In this document: positions 24,301-33,579 of the stretch, in pieces
Layout: every line of letters starts with the position of its first letter
Position numbering within the stretch: the first letter of the stretch is position 1
IMG/VR virus record: IMGVR_UViG_3300012988_000016
Span: 244,896 to 308,895 of that record
DNA length: 64,000 nucleotides
From: a virus
Reading direction: 5' to 3' (one strand)
The notes under the pieces: model-generated
Seen by the model: the letters and a program-made list of their open reading frames with translations, nothing else
Databases searched by the model: none
What the model was told of the DNA's origin: nothing
Program-made: the position numbers and the translations under genes

Positions 24301-27300
24301 ATCCCCGCTCAAAGCACGACCGTGTTCATTGCGGCCGGTACCTACAATGCTCTTGAGCTCAGCGTCAGCATCCCCGTTGGCTCAAACTACGTCTTCGATG
24401 TGAAGGGGGACTTTACCTCCAGTAGTCCGATCACCCTGTCTAGTGTGACCAACACGGTTGGATCTGCCACTCCCACCCGAGGTGCCATTCAAACTGCCTC
24501 CGGTACTTTTATCGACAAAGCTCGTGTTAGAAGCACCTCGGGAGGCTCCACAGGAGCAATCAGCTATATCACTGGCCTGACAAGCTCAACTAACGCTTTC
24601 GTCAAGAAGTGGTTCAACGCTACCTCGTTCAGCGAAACGACGGTTGGTCTCAGTTCAACAGTGGTGATGGACACCTTACAGGTGACGATCAATCGTGTCC
24701 AGATCCGAACCAGCGGTCATCCACTTGGTGGGCAGATTCACGTATACGACACCATTTTGCCTTTCGGGGCAGAGATCGTCAATCAGGTAGGGGGCAGTGC
24801 CTCATTGGCACTAGTCGGATGCAAGATTGGCAATTCTGGCTCAGTAACGGCCCGTGTTTCTGGTAACGTTCAGCTGCAAAACTGCCAGATTACAGGCACT
24901 CAACCCGTGTCGATGTTCAGCGGCGTGGTGCCCGTATTTGCTGGATGTGTGATCGAGAATCAAGTGTTGATTTACTCGACAACACAGATCTATGTCGCCA
25001 ACTGTATGAACGGCGGTTCGATCTACGCCTCTGGTACTACAGCTGTTGTGCCGGCCAATCTATCGATCGCTGATTGTGAGTGGGTTAACGGAAATGGATC
25101 CACAACAGCCATCACGGTCGGACCTAGATGTGGGATTCAAATATTTGGTCAGCAATATGGGTTTGGGACCAACTATGCGGTTGGCTTCGCTCTGACGAGT
25201 GGGGCAACCGTCGTCACAGACTCTGTTACAAGTTTGGGTATTCTGGCCACTCAACAGATCACCATGACGGGCCACAATTTGAACTATTCAAATGTGCCTC
25301 GAAGCTACCCTAATGCCGATTGTGCTTTCGTATTGCTGAACGATCCTGCCGCAGTTGCGTTCACCTCAGCTCGTTTTGGCGCCACTTTCTACGTAGATCC
25401 GGCCTACACTGGATTCTCGAACGGCACTCAAGCCAACCCATATCCAAGCATCACCACCGCCATAGCGGCCGCTCCTTCGACTGGTGCGCTGATCTTTATG
25501 GCGCCGTATTCGACCACAGTTGAGAACGTCACGTTCCCAACAACTGGTGTTTGGGAGGTCCGGTCTGAGGCCGAGGTGGGGACTACCATCAACGGCAACA
25601 TCGTGTGTACGGGTGGTGCTGGTGCGGCCGTTACCCTGACGACTCTGATCGTTACTGGTACGGTGAGCGGTGATTTCACGTCGCCAACTGGTGGACGTTC
25701 TCTGATCCTGAACAACACAGATATCAATGGGGCTGTGAGCCTGACGTCCACTGCCGGCAACCGCTGGACCCTTATCCTAAACGGACTAGGCGGTTCACTG
25801 GCGGGTCTTAATGGTGCGTTGAAGTCAACGGCATCGGTCGTTGGCGCCATCCAGGCGTCCAACTACTACATGGTTGGCGCCGTGTCGTTCTCAGCAGCTT
25901 CGCAGCTAAATAACTGCCACCTGACTTCTGGCAGCATTGGTGTGGGTGCGAATGTTTTGATTGAGAACACTGTGTTCGACTCAGCTGTGACGTTCACGGG
26001 AGCAGGGGTTGTGACGATTGATGGTGAGAGCCACGCTTCCGCAAAGGCAGTTGGTGCCATCACACTAGCGGGTGGTGCGACACTTGTGATTCGAAACAGC
26101 GTCTCTCTTGTGGGTATCCAACAAGACGGGGCTCTTGATACGCAAGTACTTGCCTGGAACAACTCGCTCTCTAGATGGAACCCTTCCTCTGTTGTGGGAC
26201 CTGCTGGACCCACAGGACCCGTTGGTCCGACCGGACCTACAGGTCCCACTGGTGCGACTGGCGCCACTGGAGCAGGCACCACAGGTGCAACTGGCCCGAC
26301 GGGACCTGCTGGACCAACTGGACCTGCAGGTGCCACGGGTGCCACAGGAGCTACTGGGGCGACCGGCGCAACGGGGCCAATAGGTCCAACGGGGCCGACA
26401 GGGGCTACAGGTCCCATCGGACCCACAGGTGCAACGGGCCCCATAGGTGCCACAGGGGCAACGGGAGCTACAGGATCGACTGGTGCCACAGGGGCTACTG
26501 GTGCTACTGGACCAACGGGTGCCAGCGGAACTTCAACCGTAGCGGCTACGTCTCCTATCACGGTCAGTACAGTAGGGTCTACCTCAACCATCGGAATCAT
26601 TCATCTTTGGGAGTTCACGATCGGTAACGGCACAACTACATTCGGCGATTTCAATGGTGCGTCTGCCGTTCGAGATGCCGTCACCTATGCCAACACTGTG
26701 GTGGGCCCTCTTGGAACTCCGTGGCAGCTCAGCCTCTTGATGAAAGTCGCTAGCTGCGACATCAACAACGGGGCCGGCAGCACTCTCATCATACCTGCAG
26801 ACTGCACTCTGAAGATCCGAGGATCTGGCTACAACCTAACCAGCAACAATTCGAAGCTGAACATCAATGGTAATGGTGGCTTCGAAGTAATTGGATCACT
26901 GTTCTTGGAGAATGTGTTGCTCCAAGGATCTGGCAGCACCCCATTGGGGTTTGCTATCATGAATTCTACGGCCGCTGTTCTTGGGATGCGAGACTGCTAT
27001 GTGCAGAACAGCTACCTTGATTGGCGTCAATCCAAAGGTCTAAAGACCGTCATTGAACGGACTTCTTTCGAAGCTCAAAGTAGTGACGCTAACCCCCTGA
27101 TCAGCATCAGTGGTGGGAGTGGCGGATATTTGGGGCATCTCGTGTTCTCGGAATGCACTTTCCAAGGAGTTGTTGATCGTACGTTAACTGCTTTCGGCCC
27201 AAGCAGCAACTCCTCATGGGTTGATCTGACTTTCGTACGATGCACTCTACGTTGCGCGGGCAATAGTGTGGCGGTCTCCAACAGCGTAACCAACGCCAAT

Positions 27301-28686
27301 AGCGGAGTGCTGAATGTATTCCCAGGTGGTGGTTCGGTCCCCAGTCGAATCAACGTCAAGTATTTGGATTGCAACGTATGGTCTGACGCTATCGTGGGGG
27401 GTGGTGGAGCTGGTGGGGCGATCCTCATGTATCTGACTAGTTCTGGTACTGGAGGAGCCGCCACCACCATTGATCTGGAAATCAATGGTGGGCAATGGTT
27501 GGCAAGTCCCAGCATCTACAGCGGTATCAACACCCCTTTCTACATTGGACCCAGGACTTGGGCAACTTCCGTAGATAATAACGGCATACGTAGTGTGTTG
27601 ATCAATAACGTTAGGATGGGTTGGGCAGACATCACTGGAGTGTTCAACGGAACACTCCATTATGGGCTTCCTGCATCCGAGATCAGTTACGGTGGGGACT
27701 CTAGGGCGTGGGCTGCCTTCACGGTGTACGCCCATAACACTAGAGTATCAAGGATCACCCTAGGAGGTATGGTCCAAGACTCTGATAGGGCGGACTTCGC
27801 ATTCATCGGTATTGACCGTTGCGAAGTAGAGGATGTACAGGCAGAGGGCGATTGGCAAGCTACCGGCTTGGGTACGTATCCAAAAGGGCGGTTCATCCTA
27901 TACCCAACTGTCAACTACAAGACCAAAAATGTGGCCCGCTATTCAAAGATCGCATACGGTAACTTTGAGGCGGCAGCACAAGCCAGCACCAACGATGGTG
28001 GGGTTTTCTGCGAATGCACCTTTCCGGACTCTGGTGCCCACCCGCAAGGTTGGGTGTTGTCAGATTCTACCGCTATCCTTTCATCCAACTGCCCGATCGG
28101 TAACGGAGTGTTCGTTGGCAGCGACAACAACGTTGTCTGGAGAACAATCGAGCGTTGTACTCTGATAGGTAATCTGAATCTAGCGACAGATGGTGACGGG
28201 GTAGCCTGCTATTCGCTCACCACCACCATAAATTTGGTTGTGAGAGATTGCACCATCAGTTCTTGGATAGCATGCGGCGTTCTTGTATCGACCAACACTA
28301 CGTTCGGTGGTACTTGCGAAATCTCTAACAATCGCATCGACAACTGCAGTCTTCCAGGGATCTACGTTCTGGCAAGTGCTTGGAGCTACATCGGCCCCCG
28401 CATCCTAGGTAACAATGTCGAGCATTGTGACGAAGGGGACTATCCGCACCTACACAGCCAAATTCGTGTCGGGCACCCCTCTGTCGACAATACAGTTGCC
28501 ACTATCGTTGGCAACTCTTGCGACCTCGGTGGTGGGATTGAAGTCCTTTCCTTAGGCTACATGTACGTCGCTGGTATGGATATGTTCAACTACGACACCA
28601 ATGTACCAATCTTAATCTCAACAACACCCTTGAGCGGTACGAGGCTCCGTCAGAACTATGCCGTGTGGAGAAGCGGGCTACACTGA
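21346..28686 (+). CDS. Giant tail fibre / adhesin with beta-helix repeats and collagen-like stalk (2,446 aa)
   Basis: Layout: residues 1-140, attachment part with two short repeats ([17 protein letters not shown] / [17 protein letters not shown]). Residues about 142-1345, three tandem units of about 400 residues, each starting DWY(I/V)NASTGND and holding pectate-lyase-like beta-helix sequence. About 1346-1618, a partial fourth unit ([13 protein letters not shown]). About 1619-1727, collagen-like Gly-Pro-Thr/Gly-Ala-Thr triplets. From about 1728, a C-terminal beta-helix with repeated strand-turn units. The architecture fits a trimeric fibre: beta-helix shaft, triple-helical linker and receptor-binding or glycan-cleaving tip. 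Catalytic residues cannot be named from sequence alone. Confidence 0.88.
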   Translation: MSINQPGDVTVIAPISVPGDANAAVRAASVLGGFVAVVDTTERDLIPSSSRKQGMLVHTNDGTFYVLGAGLTNADWAITSIGGDSSFMIVADNTARNAIPSGARREGMLVYSKLTKVYYSLNSDLTTWTFFSASHSLALQTDWYINASTGNDNNDGKVGNPLATVEELTARLNPNGAKLVLSQNTTIHIAAGTYNFFDINLDIPIGSNYIFKVLCDYTSSAPITLSGVTNTVGSATPTRGSIQTAAGTFVDKARIRSTSGAAAGAITYVTGLTSSTNAFVKTWFQETTPSSFGVVNVASGTTVVIDTLQVTINRLRIRTTNNPLSGVVSVWDAILPAGAEFVNVAAGSAAVYLSQCQIGGGTSTNTKLVGNMQARNSRLVGASISPFAVSFHGNSSPVLQGCVIECPITFLTALVIPVGSCFNGGTVTGGDPAGVFGAGSLSLSDTEWVNGSGTAVTLNYGCQMYILGQQFGFGTPYAVGFALTAQTSVAVASSTYLGILATQQITMVGHKHTYAQVPISYPNSECIFALASDPLGIPYGFPAQTATDWYVNASTGNDSNDGLTAGTALRTTERLAAILCPGGTTLTVRQNTIVHLAAGTYDALELSLTIPVGSNYTFEVVCAYTSSAPITLSGVTNTVGTVTPVRGSIQTASGTFVDKARIRSTSGASVGAITYCTGLTSSTNAFVKSWYLESSTSQVNIVNGTTVTVDTLQVTINRVQIRTVGNPLSGAITVRDAILPNGMECLFLGGSSQFVFSQCQIGGTLPNACRVSGNIQMANCRFTGTQVLGFAQGSSPVFAGCVLEIKALIYNNVSEFQANCFNGGSVELGDPTAALQASLILTDNEWVNGSGTAIAVFPGSYLRITGQQFGFGTNYAVGYNVTAGGHVVTNSTAILSIPATQQITMAGKNLNYVDVPRSYPNADCVFALTNDPNPIPFGNTTASSQAAWYINASTGNDANDGKTSGTALASLDELRNRLNPNGAWYIPAQSTTVFIAAGTYNALELSVSIPVGSNYVFDVKGDFTSSSPITLSSVTNTVGSATPTRGAIQTASGTFIDKARVRSTSGGSTGAISYITGLTSSTNAFVKKWFNATSFSETTVGLSSTVVMDTLQVTINRVQIRTSGHPLGGQIHVYDTILPFGAEIVNQVGGSASLALVGCKIGNSGSVTARVSGNVQLQNCQITGTQPVSMFSGVVPVFAGCVIENQVLIYSTTQIYVANCMNGGSIYASGTTAVVPANLSIADCEWVNGNGSTTAITVGPRCGIQIFGQQYGFGTNYAVGFALTSGATVVTDSVTSLGILATQQITMTGHNLNYSNVPRSYPNADCAFVLLNDPAAVAFTSARFGATFYVDPAYTGFSNGTQANPYPSITTAIAAAPSTGALIFMAPYSTTVENVTFPTTGVWEVRSEAEVGTTINGNIVCTGGAGAAVTLTTLIVTGTVSGDFTSPTGGRSLILNNTDINGAVSLTSTAGNRWTLILNGLGGSLAGLNGALKSTASVVGAIQASNYYMVGAVSFSAASQLNNCHLTSGSIGVGANVLIENTVFDSAVTFTGAGVVTIDGESHASAKAVGAITLAGGATLVIRNSVSLVGIQQDGALDTQVLAWNNSLSRWNPSSVVGPAGPTGPVGPTGPTGPTGATGATGAGTTGATGPTGPAGPTGPAGATGATGATGATGATGPIGPTGPTGATGPIGPTGATGPIGATGATGATGSTGATGATGATGPTGASGTSTVAATSPITVSTVGSTSTIGIIHLWEFTIGNGTTTFGDFNGASAVRDAVTYANTVVGPLGTPWQLSLLMKVASCDINNGAGSTLIIPADCTLKIRGSGYNLTSNNSKLNINGNGGFEVIGSLFLENVLLQGSGSTPLGFAIMNSTAAVLGMRDCYVQNSYLDWRQSKGLKTVIERTSFEAQSSDANPLISISGGSGGYLGHLVFSECTFQGVVDRTLTAFGPSSNSSWVDLTFVRCTLRCAGNSVAVSNSVTNANSGVLNVFPGGGSVPSRINVKYLDCNVWSDAIVGGGGAGGAILMYLTSSGTGGAATTIDLEINGGQWLASPSIYSGINTPFYIGPRTWATSVDNNGIRSVLINNVRMGWADITGVFNGTLHYGLPASEISYGGDSRAWAAFTVYAHNTRVSRITLGGMVQDSDRADFAFIGIDRCEVEDVQAEGDWQATGLGTYPKGRFILYPTVNYKTKNVARYSKIAYGNFEAAAQASTNDGGVFCECTFPDSGAHPQGWVLSDSTAILSSNCPIGNGVFVGSDNNVVWRTIERCTLIGNLNLATDGDGVACYSLTTTINLVVRDCTISSWIACGVLVSTNTTFGGTCEISNNRIDNCSLPGIYVLASAWSYIGPRILGNNVEHCDEGDYPHLHSQIRVGHPSVDNTVATIVGNSCDLGGGIEVLSLGYMYVAGMDMFNYDTNVPILISTTPLSGTRLRQNYAVWRSGLH
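21769..25380 (+). repeat. Three tandem ~1.2-kb repeats in the fibre gene
   Basis: Units begin near 21769, 22987 and 24184. DNA conservation is patchy but high in places: GACACC(C/T)TACAGGTGACG at about 22261, 23473 and 24670 is almost identical. Suggests internal duplication with ongoing gene conversion. Confidence 0.8.
22320..23070 (+). other. GC-rich block inside fibre repeat 1
   Basis: Codon third positions switch to mostly G/C here. Hand count: 41 of 60 bases G+C at 22741-22800, against 25 of 60 at 21901-21960. The reading frame and repeat structure are kept, and composition returns to normal just inside repeat 2. Confidence 0.75.
26199..26526 (+). repeat. Collagen-like triplet repeats
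   Basis: About 109 residues of Gly-X-Y, mainly GPT, GAT and GPI. Encodes a probable triple-helical stalk. Confidence 0.85.
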
Positions 28687-29448
28687 TCAATAGCCGTAGC
28701 AATGGATAGTGTCTGACACATTGACCCAAGCAGACCCAGTGCCTGGAGGCTGAACGTCACAGGCACTGGACCATCCAACTCGACATTGCCAAACGAAACG
28801 CTCGGCATACGGGTCGTTGGAATCACGGTAGTCGACGTAATCTCCGTCTCGGTAGAAGCCTCCACAGGTGCCGTGAGAGGTCCACTGAGGCAGCGTACAG
28901 AGACCAAGCCACTGCCCAATCTTGCCGTCGGGAGGCAGGCCTTGCCACCTAACGGGTTCCCAATAACGTCTCGTCTCAGGGAAACCTTCGTCAGTCGGGG
29001 CCTGGACGGCGTAATCGCAAAATGGCTGATGGTCACAACGCCAATTGTTGTACTTGCTGAATTTGACGATCGTCCCATAAGGGACGGAACCCGTGGTGCT
29101 GACCGTATCTTCTACGGCCGGTCTACCTAGACCTATCTCCAGCTGATGGGCTTGTTCCAGATACTCAGGAAGCTGACAGTCTTCTTCAGACAAGCCTCCC
29201 GCCCCTGCCAGCTCAACACCCGCCGAGCCGCCCTCATGGCTGCCAGCCTGGCCTGCTTGGCCACCATCAGCAGAGCCACCCTCACCTGCTTGTCCGGCCT
29301 CTAGGAGCTTGATGGTGGGCCAGATCAACTGATTGACCCCACCTTGACCCCAATAGGTTGGCCGAATCGGTTCGGCGTCATTCGAACAAGCGATGGTTAG
29401 AGCCCATGTCAGGGCCGAGACAATTGAGATGGTTCGCCAAGCAGTCAT
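28687..29448 (-). CDS. Lipoprotein with Gly/Ala-rich linker and Cys-rich domain (253 aa)
   Basis: Signal peptide with lipobox TIAC (Cys about residue 21), then a Gly/Ala/Ser low-complexity linker (GGQAGQAGSHEGGSAG) typical of surface lipoproteins in Myxococcota, then a Cys/Trp-rich domain (YNNWRCDHQPFC; GLCTLPQWTSHGTCGGFY). Convergent with the fibre gene: the stops touch. Possibly a surface-binding or receptor-masking protein (inference). Confidence 0.78.
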   Translation of the reverse strand: MTAWRTISIVSALTWALTIACSNDAEPIRPTYWGQGGVNQLIWPTIKLLEAGQAGEGGSADGGQAGQAGSHEGGSAGVELAGAGGLSEEDCQLPEYLEQAHQLEIGLGRPAVEDTVSTTGSVPYGTIVKFSKYNNWRCDHQPFCDYAVQAPTDEGFPETRRYWEPVRWQGLPPDGKIGQWLGLCTLPQWTSHGTCGGFYRDGDYVDYRDSNDPYAERFVWQCRVGWSSACDVQPPGTGSAWVNVSDTIHCYGY

Positions 29449-29783
29449 TTGGATTCCTCCACTTTGATCGCCCTAACGATCAAAGTCAGCACTTCCTCAT
29501 AGGTAGACTCATCATTGAACAGCCCCAAGACGTATGTCCATTTGCTATTGGCCGGAAACCCTCTCCGAAGACCGCTCTTCAGAGCCTCGACCCTCTTGGA
29601 ATCATCCCCGACCACCTTGTGACAGCCGCCTAATAGGCAAAAACACACAGCTTTTTCAGAGCTGAAGGAGCAAGGGTTCCCCTCAGCATCCTTTGCCAGT
29701 GAACGTTGAGCCCATTTGCTAGGGTCGGAGAAAAGAGCCAGTAGTGCTTTTAGGTCTTTCAGCAGAGGGGTCGTCAGGGGCAT
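29445..29783 (-). CDS. DUF6197-like protein, copy 2
   Basis: Start at MPLTTPLLKDLKALLALF, fixed by the class B element; ATG/GTG further upstream is less likely. 112 residues; WAQRSLAKDAEG...AVCFCLLGGCHKV...STYEEVLTLIVRAI follows the DUF6197 pattern. Paralogues at 15204 and 49502. Confidence 0.65.
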   Translation of the reverse strand: MPLTTPLLKDLKALLALFSDPSKWAQRSLAKDAEGNPCSFSSEKAVCFCLLGGCHKVVGDDSKRVEALKSGLRRGFPANSKWTYVLGLFNDESTYEEVLTLIVRAIKVEESK

Positions 29784-29789
29784 GTTGGC

Positions 29790-29818
29790 TCTAACGACCT
29801 CTGCTAGACTGAACTTAA
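29790..29818 (-). promoter_or_regulatory. Class B promoter element
   Basis: TTAAGTTC (29818-29811), 13 nt, TCGTTAGA (29797-29790), 6 nt to ATG 29783. Confidence 0.6.
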
Positions 29819-29821
29819 GGG

Positions 29822-29965
29822 TCACCCTGGAAAGTAAGGGCAGCTAACCTTCACCATCTGAGGGGTCGGTGGTTGCTTTTTGGACCACAACCCCCTCTGG
29901 ACCACCACGCCTACCACCAACAACGGAACCAGCAACAATAGAGCCCAACGACGATTCGGTTTCAT
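29822..29965 (-). CDS. Tiny membrane protein (47 aa)
   Basis: MKPNRRWALLLLVPLLVVGVV: one membrane segment with positive-inside start, then KKQPPTPQMVKVSCPYFPG. An AGGAG ribosome site lies before the ATG, with a class A box 27 nt upstream. Confidence 0.65.
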   Translation of the reverse strand: MKPNRRWALLLLVPLLVVGVVVQRGLWSKKQPPTPQMVKVSCPYFPG

Positions 29966-29991
29966 GACACTTCTCCTTATCGGGGAAACAC

Positions 29992-30186
29992 TTACACCAG
30001 GCAGATCAGCTGTTTGAGGCGATTACGAACCGTCCGCAACTTGGCTCCAGGCTGACCATTGATCCACATATAGGTGCTGTTATGGTCTCCGTCAGTCACG
30101 ATACCGTTCCGCTTGGCTAGCTCCAACACAGCTTCCGCCTCAGGCGTGACGATCCCGTGAAATTCGTAGCCCACCAAACGAGCCAT
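29992..30186 (-). CDS. Hypothetical small protein (64 aa)
   Basis: MARLVGYEFHGIVTPEAEAV; helical with a basic end (KLRTVRNRLKQLICLV). TGAATG junction upstream. Unrecognised. Confidence 0.6.
   Translation of the reverse strand: MARLVGYEFHGIVTPEAEAVLELAKRNGIVTDGDHNSTYMWINGQPGAKLRTVRNRLKQLICLV
29993..29998 (-). promoter_or_regulatory. Class A box with leader and ribosome site
   Basis: GGTGTA 27 nt before ATG 29965, with AAGGAGAA between. Here the mRNA would have a true leader, which supports the box being a DNA promoter rather than a translation signal. Confidence 0.65.
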
Positions 30187-30429
30187 TCAGCTTCCGTACA
30201 TGCCGATGAAGTAGCACTGAGGAGTAGTCAGATCCTGACCACACCGAAAGTGCACTGGAGTGCCCTTCTTGGTCACGCCAAAACATACCAAATACCCGCC
30301 ATCCGCATCGCACACCACACTGTCAGGAGTGATCTGTACACGGTCTTGGAATTTGGTCTTCAGATCCTGCAATTCTGAAGGAGAGGGGTTGCAGGCGACC
30401 AGCAGTAAAGCAACAAGAATAGGTCTCAT
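30187..30429 (-). CDS. Small lipoprotein (80 aa)
   Basis: Signal MRPILVALLLVAC with lipobox LVAC, then CDADGGYLVCFGVTKKG...CGQDLTTPQC, four Cys. Coupled (ATGA) to the AAA+ gene upstream. Confidence 0.75.
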   Translation of the reverse strand: MRPILVALLLVACNPSPSELQDLKTKFQDRVQITPDSVVCDADGGYLVCFGVTKKGTPVHFRCGQDLTTPQCYFIGMYGS

Positions 30430-31442
30430 TCGGCAGCCTGCAACTCTTCCTCTAGGCCGACATTGTGATACACTTCCGCCAATGTGGTGGGGGTGTGGTA
30501 CTGCCTCGGCTTGCCCGTGCCCGCCAGATTGATGTGGGCGATCTCCGCCTGCTCCTTGGAAAGCTGTCCTACCTCGATCTTCTCGATCAAGCGACCGAAC
30601 CTGGTGATCGCTTGATCGATTTCAATAGCCTTCGCATTCGTGGTAAGGATGAGGCGGATATTCAACGCTTCTCCAATCAGGCCGTCCCCCATATTCAACA
30701 AAGCTTGGATAGCCTTCATGTTCTCGGCTTGACGCTCAACCAACAGGTCGTCTGCGTCCTCTAAGATGAAGATGGTCTTCAGATCAGAGTCCATGTTGTC
30801 CAGTAGATTCAGGTATTTGTCCAGGTTATTGCTCAGGTCCAGCAACTGCTTGCTGTTGAGCAACACATACGCCACTCCTGGGCTGTATCGGTCCAGCAAA
30901 GCCCTGATGAGGAACGATTTGCCCGTTCCAGGTTGGCCCAAGATCAGCCCAACGCGGCCTTTCGGAACCTCCGCTTCCAACCCTTGTTGCAAACGGCGAA
31001 ATTGCTGTATCACGTGAGGATTGTAGTTCGACTCAATCAAAGGTTTGCCAGGTTGACCCATGCTTCGGAGGGAGTAGCTGCGCATACCTTCAATCAAAAG
31101 ATAGACCGGATTCTTGGCCGGGATCTCTACTGATTTGGTTTGATGAAGAGTGAAGACCCGCTCCAACTCTTGGAACACCTCTACTTCTCGGCTATACAGC
31201 AGTGCGTAGCTTGGAGTGATCTCCACATAAGTATCGAGGGAAGCAAAGGTTTTGTTCTCACCTTGGTCAATCACCAATGGCAACTGCTGTGTTTCACAAG
31301 CTTTGATGAAGGGCTCCTTATCAGACAACGGGTAGGTCCGCATCTGAACCTTATCCCCATCATTCAGATGAGCTCTTAGGATCCATCTTTTGACGATCAG
31401 TGGGTAGTGAGAATCGTCATTCAAGGAGTAGTGGGTGTCCAT
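30426..31442 (-). CDS. AAA+ ATPase, copy 2
   Basis: 338 residues, same architecture as 13784-14833: unique N-terminal domain, Walker A GQPGTGKS (about 168-175), Walker B IFILEDADD (about 221-229), sensor 1 LILTTN (about 262-267), ITRFGRLIEKIEVG, and C-terminal VYHNVGLEEELQAAE. The modules match while the N-terminal domains have drifted, so the two may act on different substrates or form a hetero-oligomer (inference). A lipoprotein and a small gene follow in the operon. Confidence 0.88.
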   Translation of the reverse strand: MDTHYSLNDDSHYPLIVKRWILRAHLNDGDKVQMRTYPLSDKEPFIKACETQQLPLVIDQGENKTFASLDTYVEITPSYALLYSREVEVFQELERVFTLHQTKSVEIPAKNPVYLLIEGMRSYSLRSMGQPGKPLIESNYNPHVIQQFRRLQQGLEAEVPKGRVGLILGQPGTGKSFLIRALLDRYSPGVAYVLLNSKQLLDLSNNLDKYLNLLDNMDSDLKTIFILEDADDLLVERQAENMKAIQALLNMGDGLIGEALNIRLILTTNAKAIEIDQAITRFGRLIEKIEVGQLSKEQAEIAHINLAGTGKPRQYHTPTTLAEVYHNVGLEEELQAAE

Positions 31443-31451
31443 TGTGCCCCT

Positions 31452-31670
31452 CTACACCGCTCCGATCTCAGCCGTGGTCAGATCTTCCACTGCTTCTGAG
31501 CAGGCGAACCATCGTTGCTGCTCCAATGGGGACAGTTCCTCCCAGGGTGGGGACAACGGTCTGACGGGAGCTAACCCCACCCGTTCTTCTACCGTCTGAT
31601 AGGTGCGGTACGCCTCATAGGCTGTTTGAGCATAGCGAAGCGCATGCTGGTATACCGTCTCAGAATCCAT
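31452..31670 (-). CDS. Hypothetical helical protein (72 aa)
   Basis: MDSETVYQHALRYAQTAYEA: a helix, a Pro-rich turn and a second helix (PPWEELSPLEQQRWFACSE). Unrecognised. Confidence 0.6.
   Translation of the reverse strand: MDSETVYQHALRYAQTAYEAYRTYQTVEERVGLAPVRPLSPPWEELSPLEQQRWFACSEAVEDLTTAEIGAV
31453..31458 (-). promoter_or_regulatory. Class A promoter box GGTGTA
   Basis: AGCGGTGTAGAG, 10 nt before ATG 31442; lies in the end of the upstream gene. Confidence 0.65.
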
Positions 31671-32181
31671 CCGAAATGCTCGTTACTGCGTCTATACAGC
31701 CTCGACATGTCACATCTTGGATTCGATCAAAGGATCTGGTGTTACCTATTGGGGTACCACACAGATATCGACCATCTTTTATCGAGTGATGCGTTCCACA
31801 GTAACTCCAGTAATGGATGGCAGTCATCTTACGTCGCCTCAAGTTCAGGGCAGTGCCGTTATTGGGACGTTTGCCTGGCCTGACCCACGCAATGTCGTGA
31901 TGCGAGGCGGCCGTCATCGCCGCATCCCTAGCATGATCGGTCAGGAAGCCGCCCACCCGTTCATAACGGTCTACCGTATGGCGTGGGGCATCGAACATGT
32001 GGAAGACGGTCACCTCGGCGATAGTGTTGGACAACCACAGCTGAGCCATCGCATCCGCCCCCTTAGCGTCTCCCAAGACGAAGCTGCACCCGTCTTGAAC
32101 CGCCTGGGCCAACTGAGGGACGTAGTGTTGCTCAAACTCTTCAGGGGTTAGGTCGAGATGACCAGAAACAAAGCAGATCAT
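31660..32181 (-). CDS. SLOG-superfamily-like protein with C-terminal Cys cluster
   Basis: 173 residues, start MICFVSGHLDLTPEEF set by ATGA. CSFVLGDAKGADAMAQLWL has the G-D/G-x-x-x-G-A-D signature of SLOG/LOG Rossmann domains, which bind or cleave nucleotides. The C-terminal part has Cys/His (YCGTHH; TCRGC) that may bind zinc. Some SLOG proteins act in nucleotide second-messenger immunity, so a role against or within such signalling is conceivable (inference). Confidence 0.65.
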   Translation of the reverse strand: MICFVSGHLDLTPEEFEQHYVPQLAQAVQDGCSFVLGDAKGADAMAQLWLSNTIAEVTVFHMFDAPRHTVDRYERVGGFLTDHARDAAMTAASHHDIAWVRPGKRPNNGTALNLRRRKMTAIHYWSYCGTHHSIKDGRYLCGTPIGNTRSFDRIQDVTCRGCIDAVTSISDGF

Positions 32182-32414
32182 TCGGACCACAATTCTTCCG
32201 CGATAGCTTGTAGTTGGGATGGCGTGAGAGGTTCTTTTGAGAAGATGTAGCTGTGTTGGTCGGTATCCTGCATACCAGGATCTTCGTAGACCAATACTCC
32301 CAACAGATTAAGAGCTCGGTTGAGAGTTTCGAGAGAAGGTCTGGATTTCCAACCGAAAATCAAATGACCATATGAAGTAGAGGCTGTTCCTGGTGTATCA
32401 CAATCAGCTATCAT
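32178..32414 (-). CDS. Hypothetical protein (78 aa)
   Basis: MIADCDTPGTASTSYGHLIF; a beta-alpha pattern ending in PSQLQAIAEELWSE. ATGA overlap with the SLOG-like gene downstream. Confidence 0.6.
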   Translation of the reverse strand: MIADCDTPGTASTSYGHLIFGWKSRPSLETLNRALNLLGVLVYEDPGMQDTDQHSYIFSKEPLTPSQLQAIAEELWSE

Positions 32415-32449
32415 GTTGTTACCCTTGGGTCCTATCTGGCTTCACATTC

Positions 32450-32809
32450 TCAAACTACGTCAACAGATACCTCAGTCTCCAACACGGTCGGGACGTCAAT
32501 CTGGGATGACCCAACAGGCGGCTGTCGAGGCGGTATGGCGGAGTGTATGGTACAACCACCTCTAATCACACACCCAGCCAGAGTAGCGTGTGTACCTGCC
32601 TCAAATATCAGGAAGCCCTCAATATCCTGATTGGTTATTTGTATTTGGCCCATCTCACGTTTGAACCGGTAAACACCATCTAGACGGAACACCACCCTCT
32701 CAACCCCGTCAGCCGTCATCCGGAGTGGAGCTTCCCCCACTCCGGATGCAATCAGGATGTAGCACGAGAGGATTTGACGCTTAGTGGCGATGCTGGCAGG
32801 TTCGGCCAT
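32450..32809 (-). CDS. Hypothetical beta-rich protein (119 aa)
   Basis: Start by TGATG. Repeated short strands (VVFRLDGVYRFKREMGQIQI; GTHATLAGCVIRGGC) look like a small beta-solenoid. Unrecognised. Confidence 0.6.
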   Translation of the reverse strand: MAEPASIATKRQILSCYILIASGVGEAPLRMTADGVERVVFRLDGVYRFKREMGQIQITNQDIEGFLIFEAGTHATLAGCVIRGGCTIHSAIPPRQPPVGSSQIDVPTVLETEVSVDVV

Positions 32810-33036
32810 CAACCCCTAGGCAGCGCTTTGACAGTCTGATCAATCCCTTGCTGGGACACCAGCTTGACCAGCGCTACTGCACCCGCCATGTTGCCACTGT
32901 GGACCTCCATGTGGATGCGAGTGGCGATACGTTCGCTAGCATCTTGCTCGCTCTTGGGCTTGGTTCCGCTGAGAGATTCGACAAATGCTCGGGCGGCCGC
33001 CCCTTTGAGGGTGATGGATTTGCTTCTAGAAGACAT
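32809..33036 (-). CDS. Hypothetical small helical protein (75 aa)
   Basis: Basic start MSSRSKSITLKGAAARAFVE then acidic helices. Unrecognised. Confidence 0.6.
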   Translation of the reverse strand: MSSRSKSITLKGAAARAFVESLSGTKPKSEQDASERIATRIHMEVHSGNMAGAVALVKLVSQQGIDQTVKALPRG

Positions 33037-33038
33037 CT

Positions 33039-33563
33039 TCAGTCTTTCTTTTGAGGAAAGGTCACATCCCTAAACACGCGGTCAGACAATCGTTGATATT
33101 GATTCTTCAAGCTGTTGAAGATCAGGTTAAAGATACGGCGAATCGGATCATTCAGCAGGGTGCCGACGAGGCTGAATGGCCAGAAGATCATCCAAGCAGT
33201 GATCCGCTTCTTGTTCTCGGATGCGAGCGGCTTCTTGTCCAGAGGGAGGCCCCTATATTCAACAGGGAAATTGAAGTCCCCTCTTTCCTTCATCACCTCA
33301 CGGACACGCACCAAGAAGCTGAACCACTTGATGAACGACCACACCACGCCTACCACGATGAAGCCGACCAGATAGCCCACGCTAGTTAGTGTATGGGCCT
33401 TGATGAAGGCCAACAGATGCAGATCGGCCAAGTAGTGGGCTGCCACCAATGAGGCGATGATCGATAGGGTGGCCCAAACATACCGCTCTGTTTCGGTCAG
33501 CAGGGCCACCAACCCAAACACAACGAAGAATCCAATAATTCCAAACAATGAGGTGAATAGCAT
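33039..33563 (-). CDS. Membrane protein, about four TM segments (174 aa)
   Basis: Hydrophobic stretches at about 3-22, 29-55, 61-84 and 121-136, with basic loops and a basic tail. Class A box 9 nt upstream of ATG 33563. No transporter motif seen. Confidence 0.7.
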   Translation of the reverse strand: MLFTSLFGIIGFFVVFGLVALLTETERYVWATLSIIASLVAAHYLADLHLLAFIKAHTLTSVGYLVGFIVVGVVWSFIKWFSFLVRVREVMKERGDFNFPVEYRGLPLDKKPLASENKKRITAWMIFWPFSLVGTLLNDPIRRIFNLIFNSLKNQYQRLSDRVFRDVTFPQKKD

Positions 33564-33572
33564 GCTGGGCTA

Positions 33573-33578
33573 TACACC
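33573..33578 (-). promoter_or_regulatory. Class A promoter box GGTGTA
   Basis: ATGGTGTATAG, 9 nt before ATG 33563. Confidence 0.65.
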
Positions 33579-33579
33579 A

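Noticed and set aside
25866-26600. 244-codon minus-strand ORF of APV/GPV triplets
   Set aside because: It is the reverse strand of the collagen-like repeats of the fibre gene, whose triplet pattern keeps all frames open.
27247-27735. Minus-strand ORFs within the C-terminal fibre region
   Set aside because: Antisense to a continuous 2,446-codon frame; no starts or promoters.
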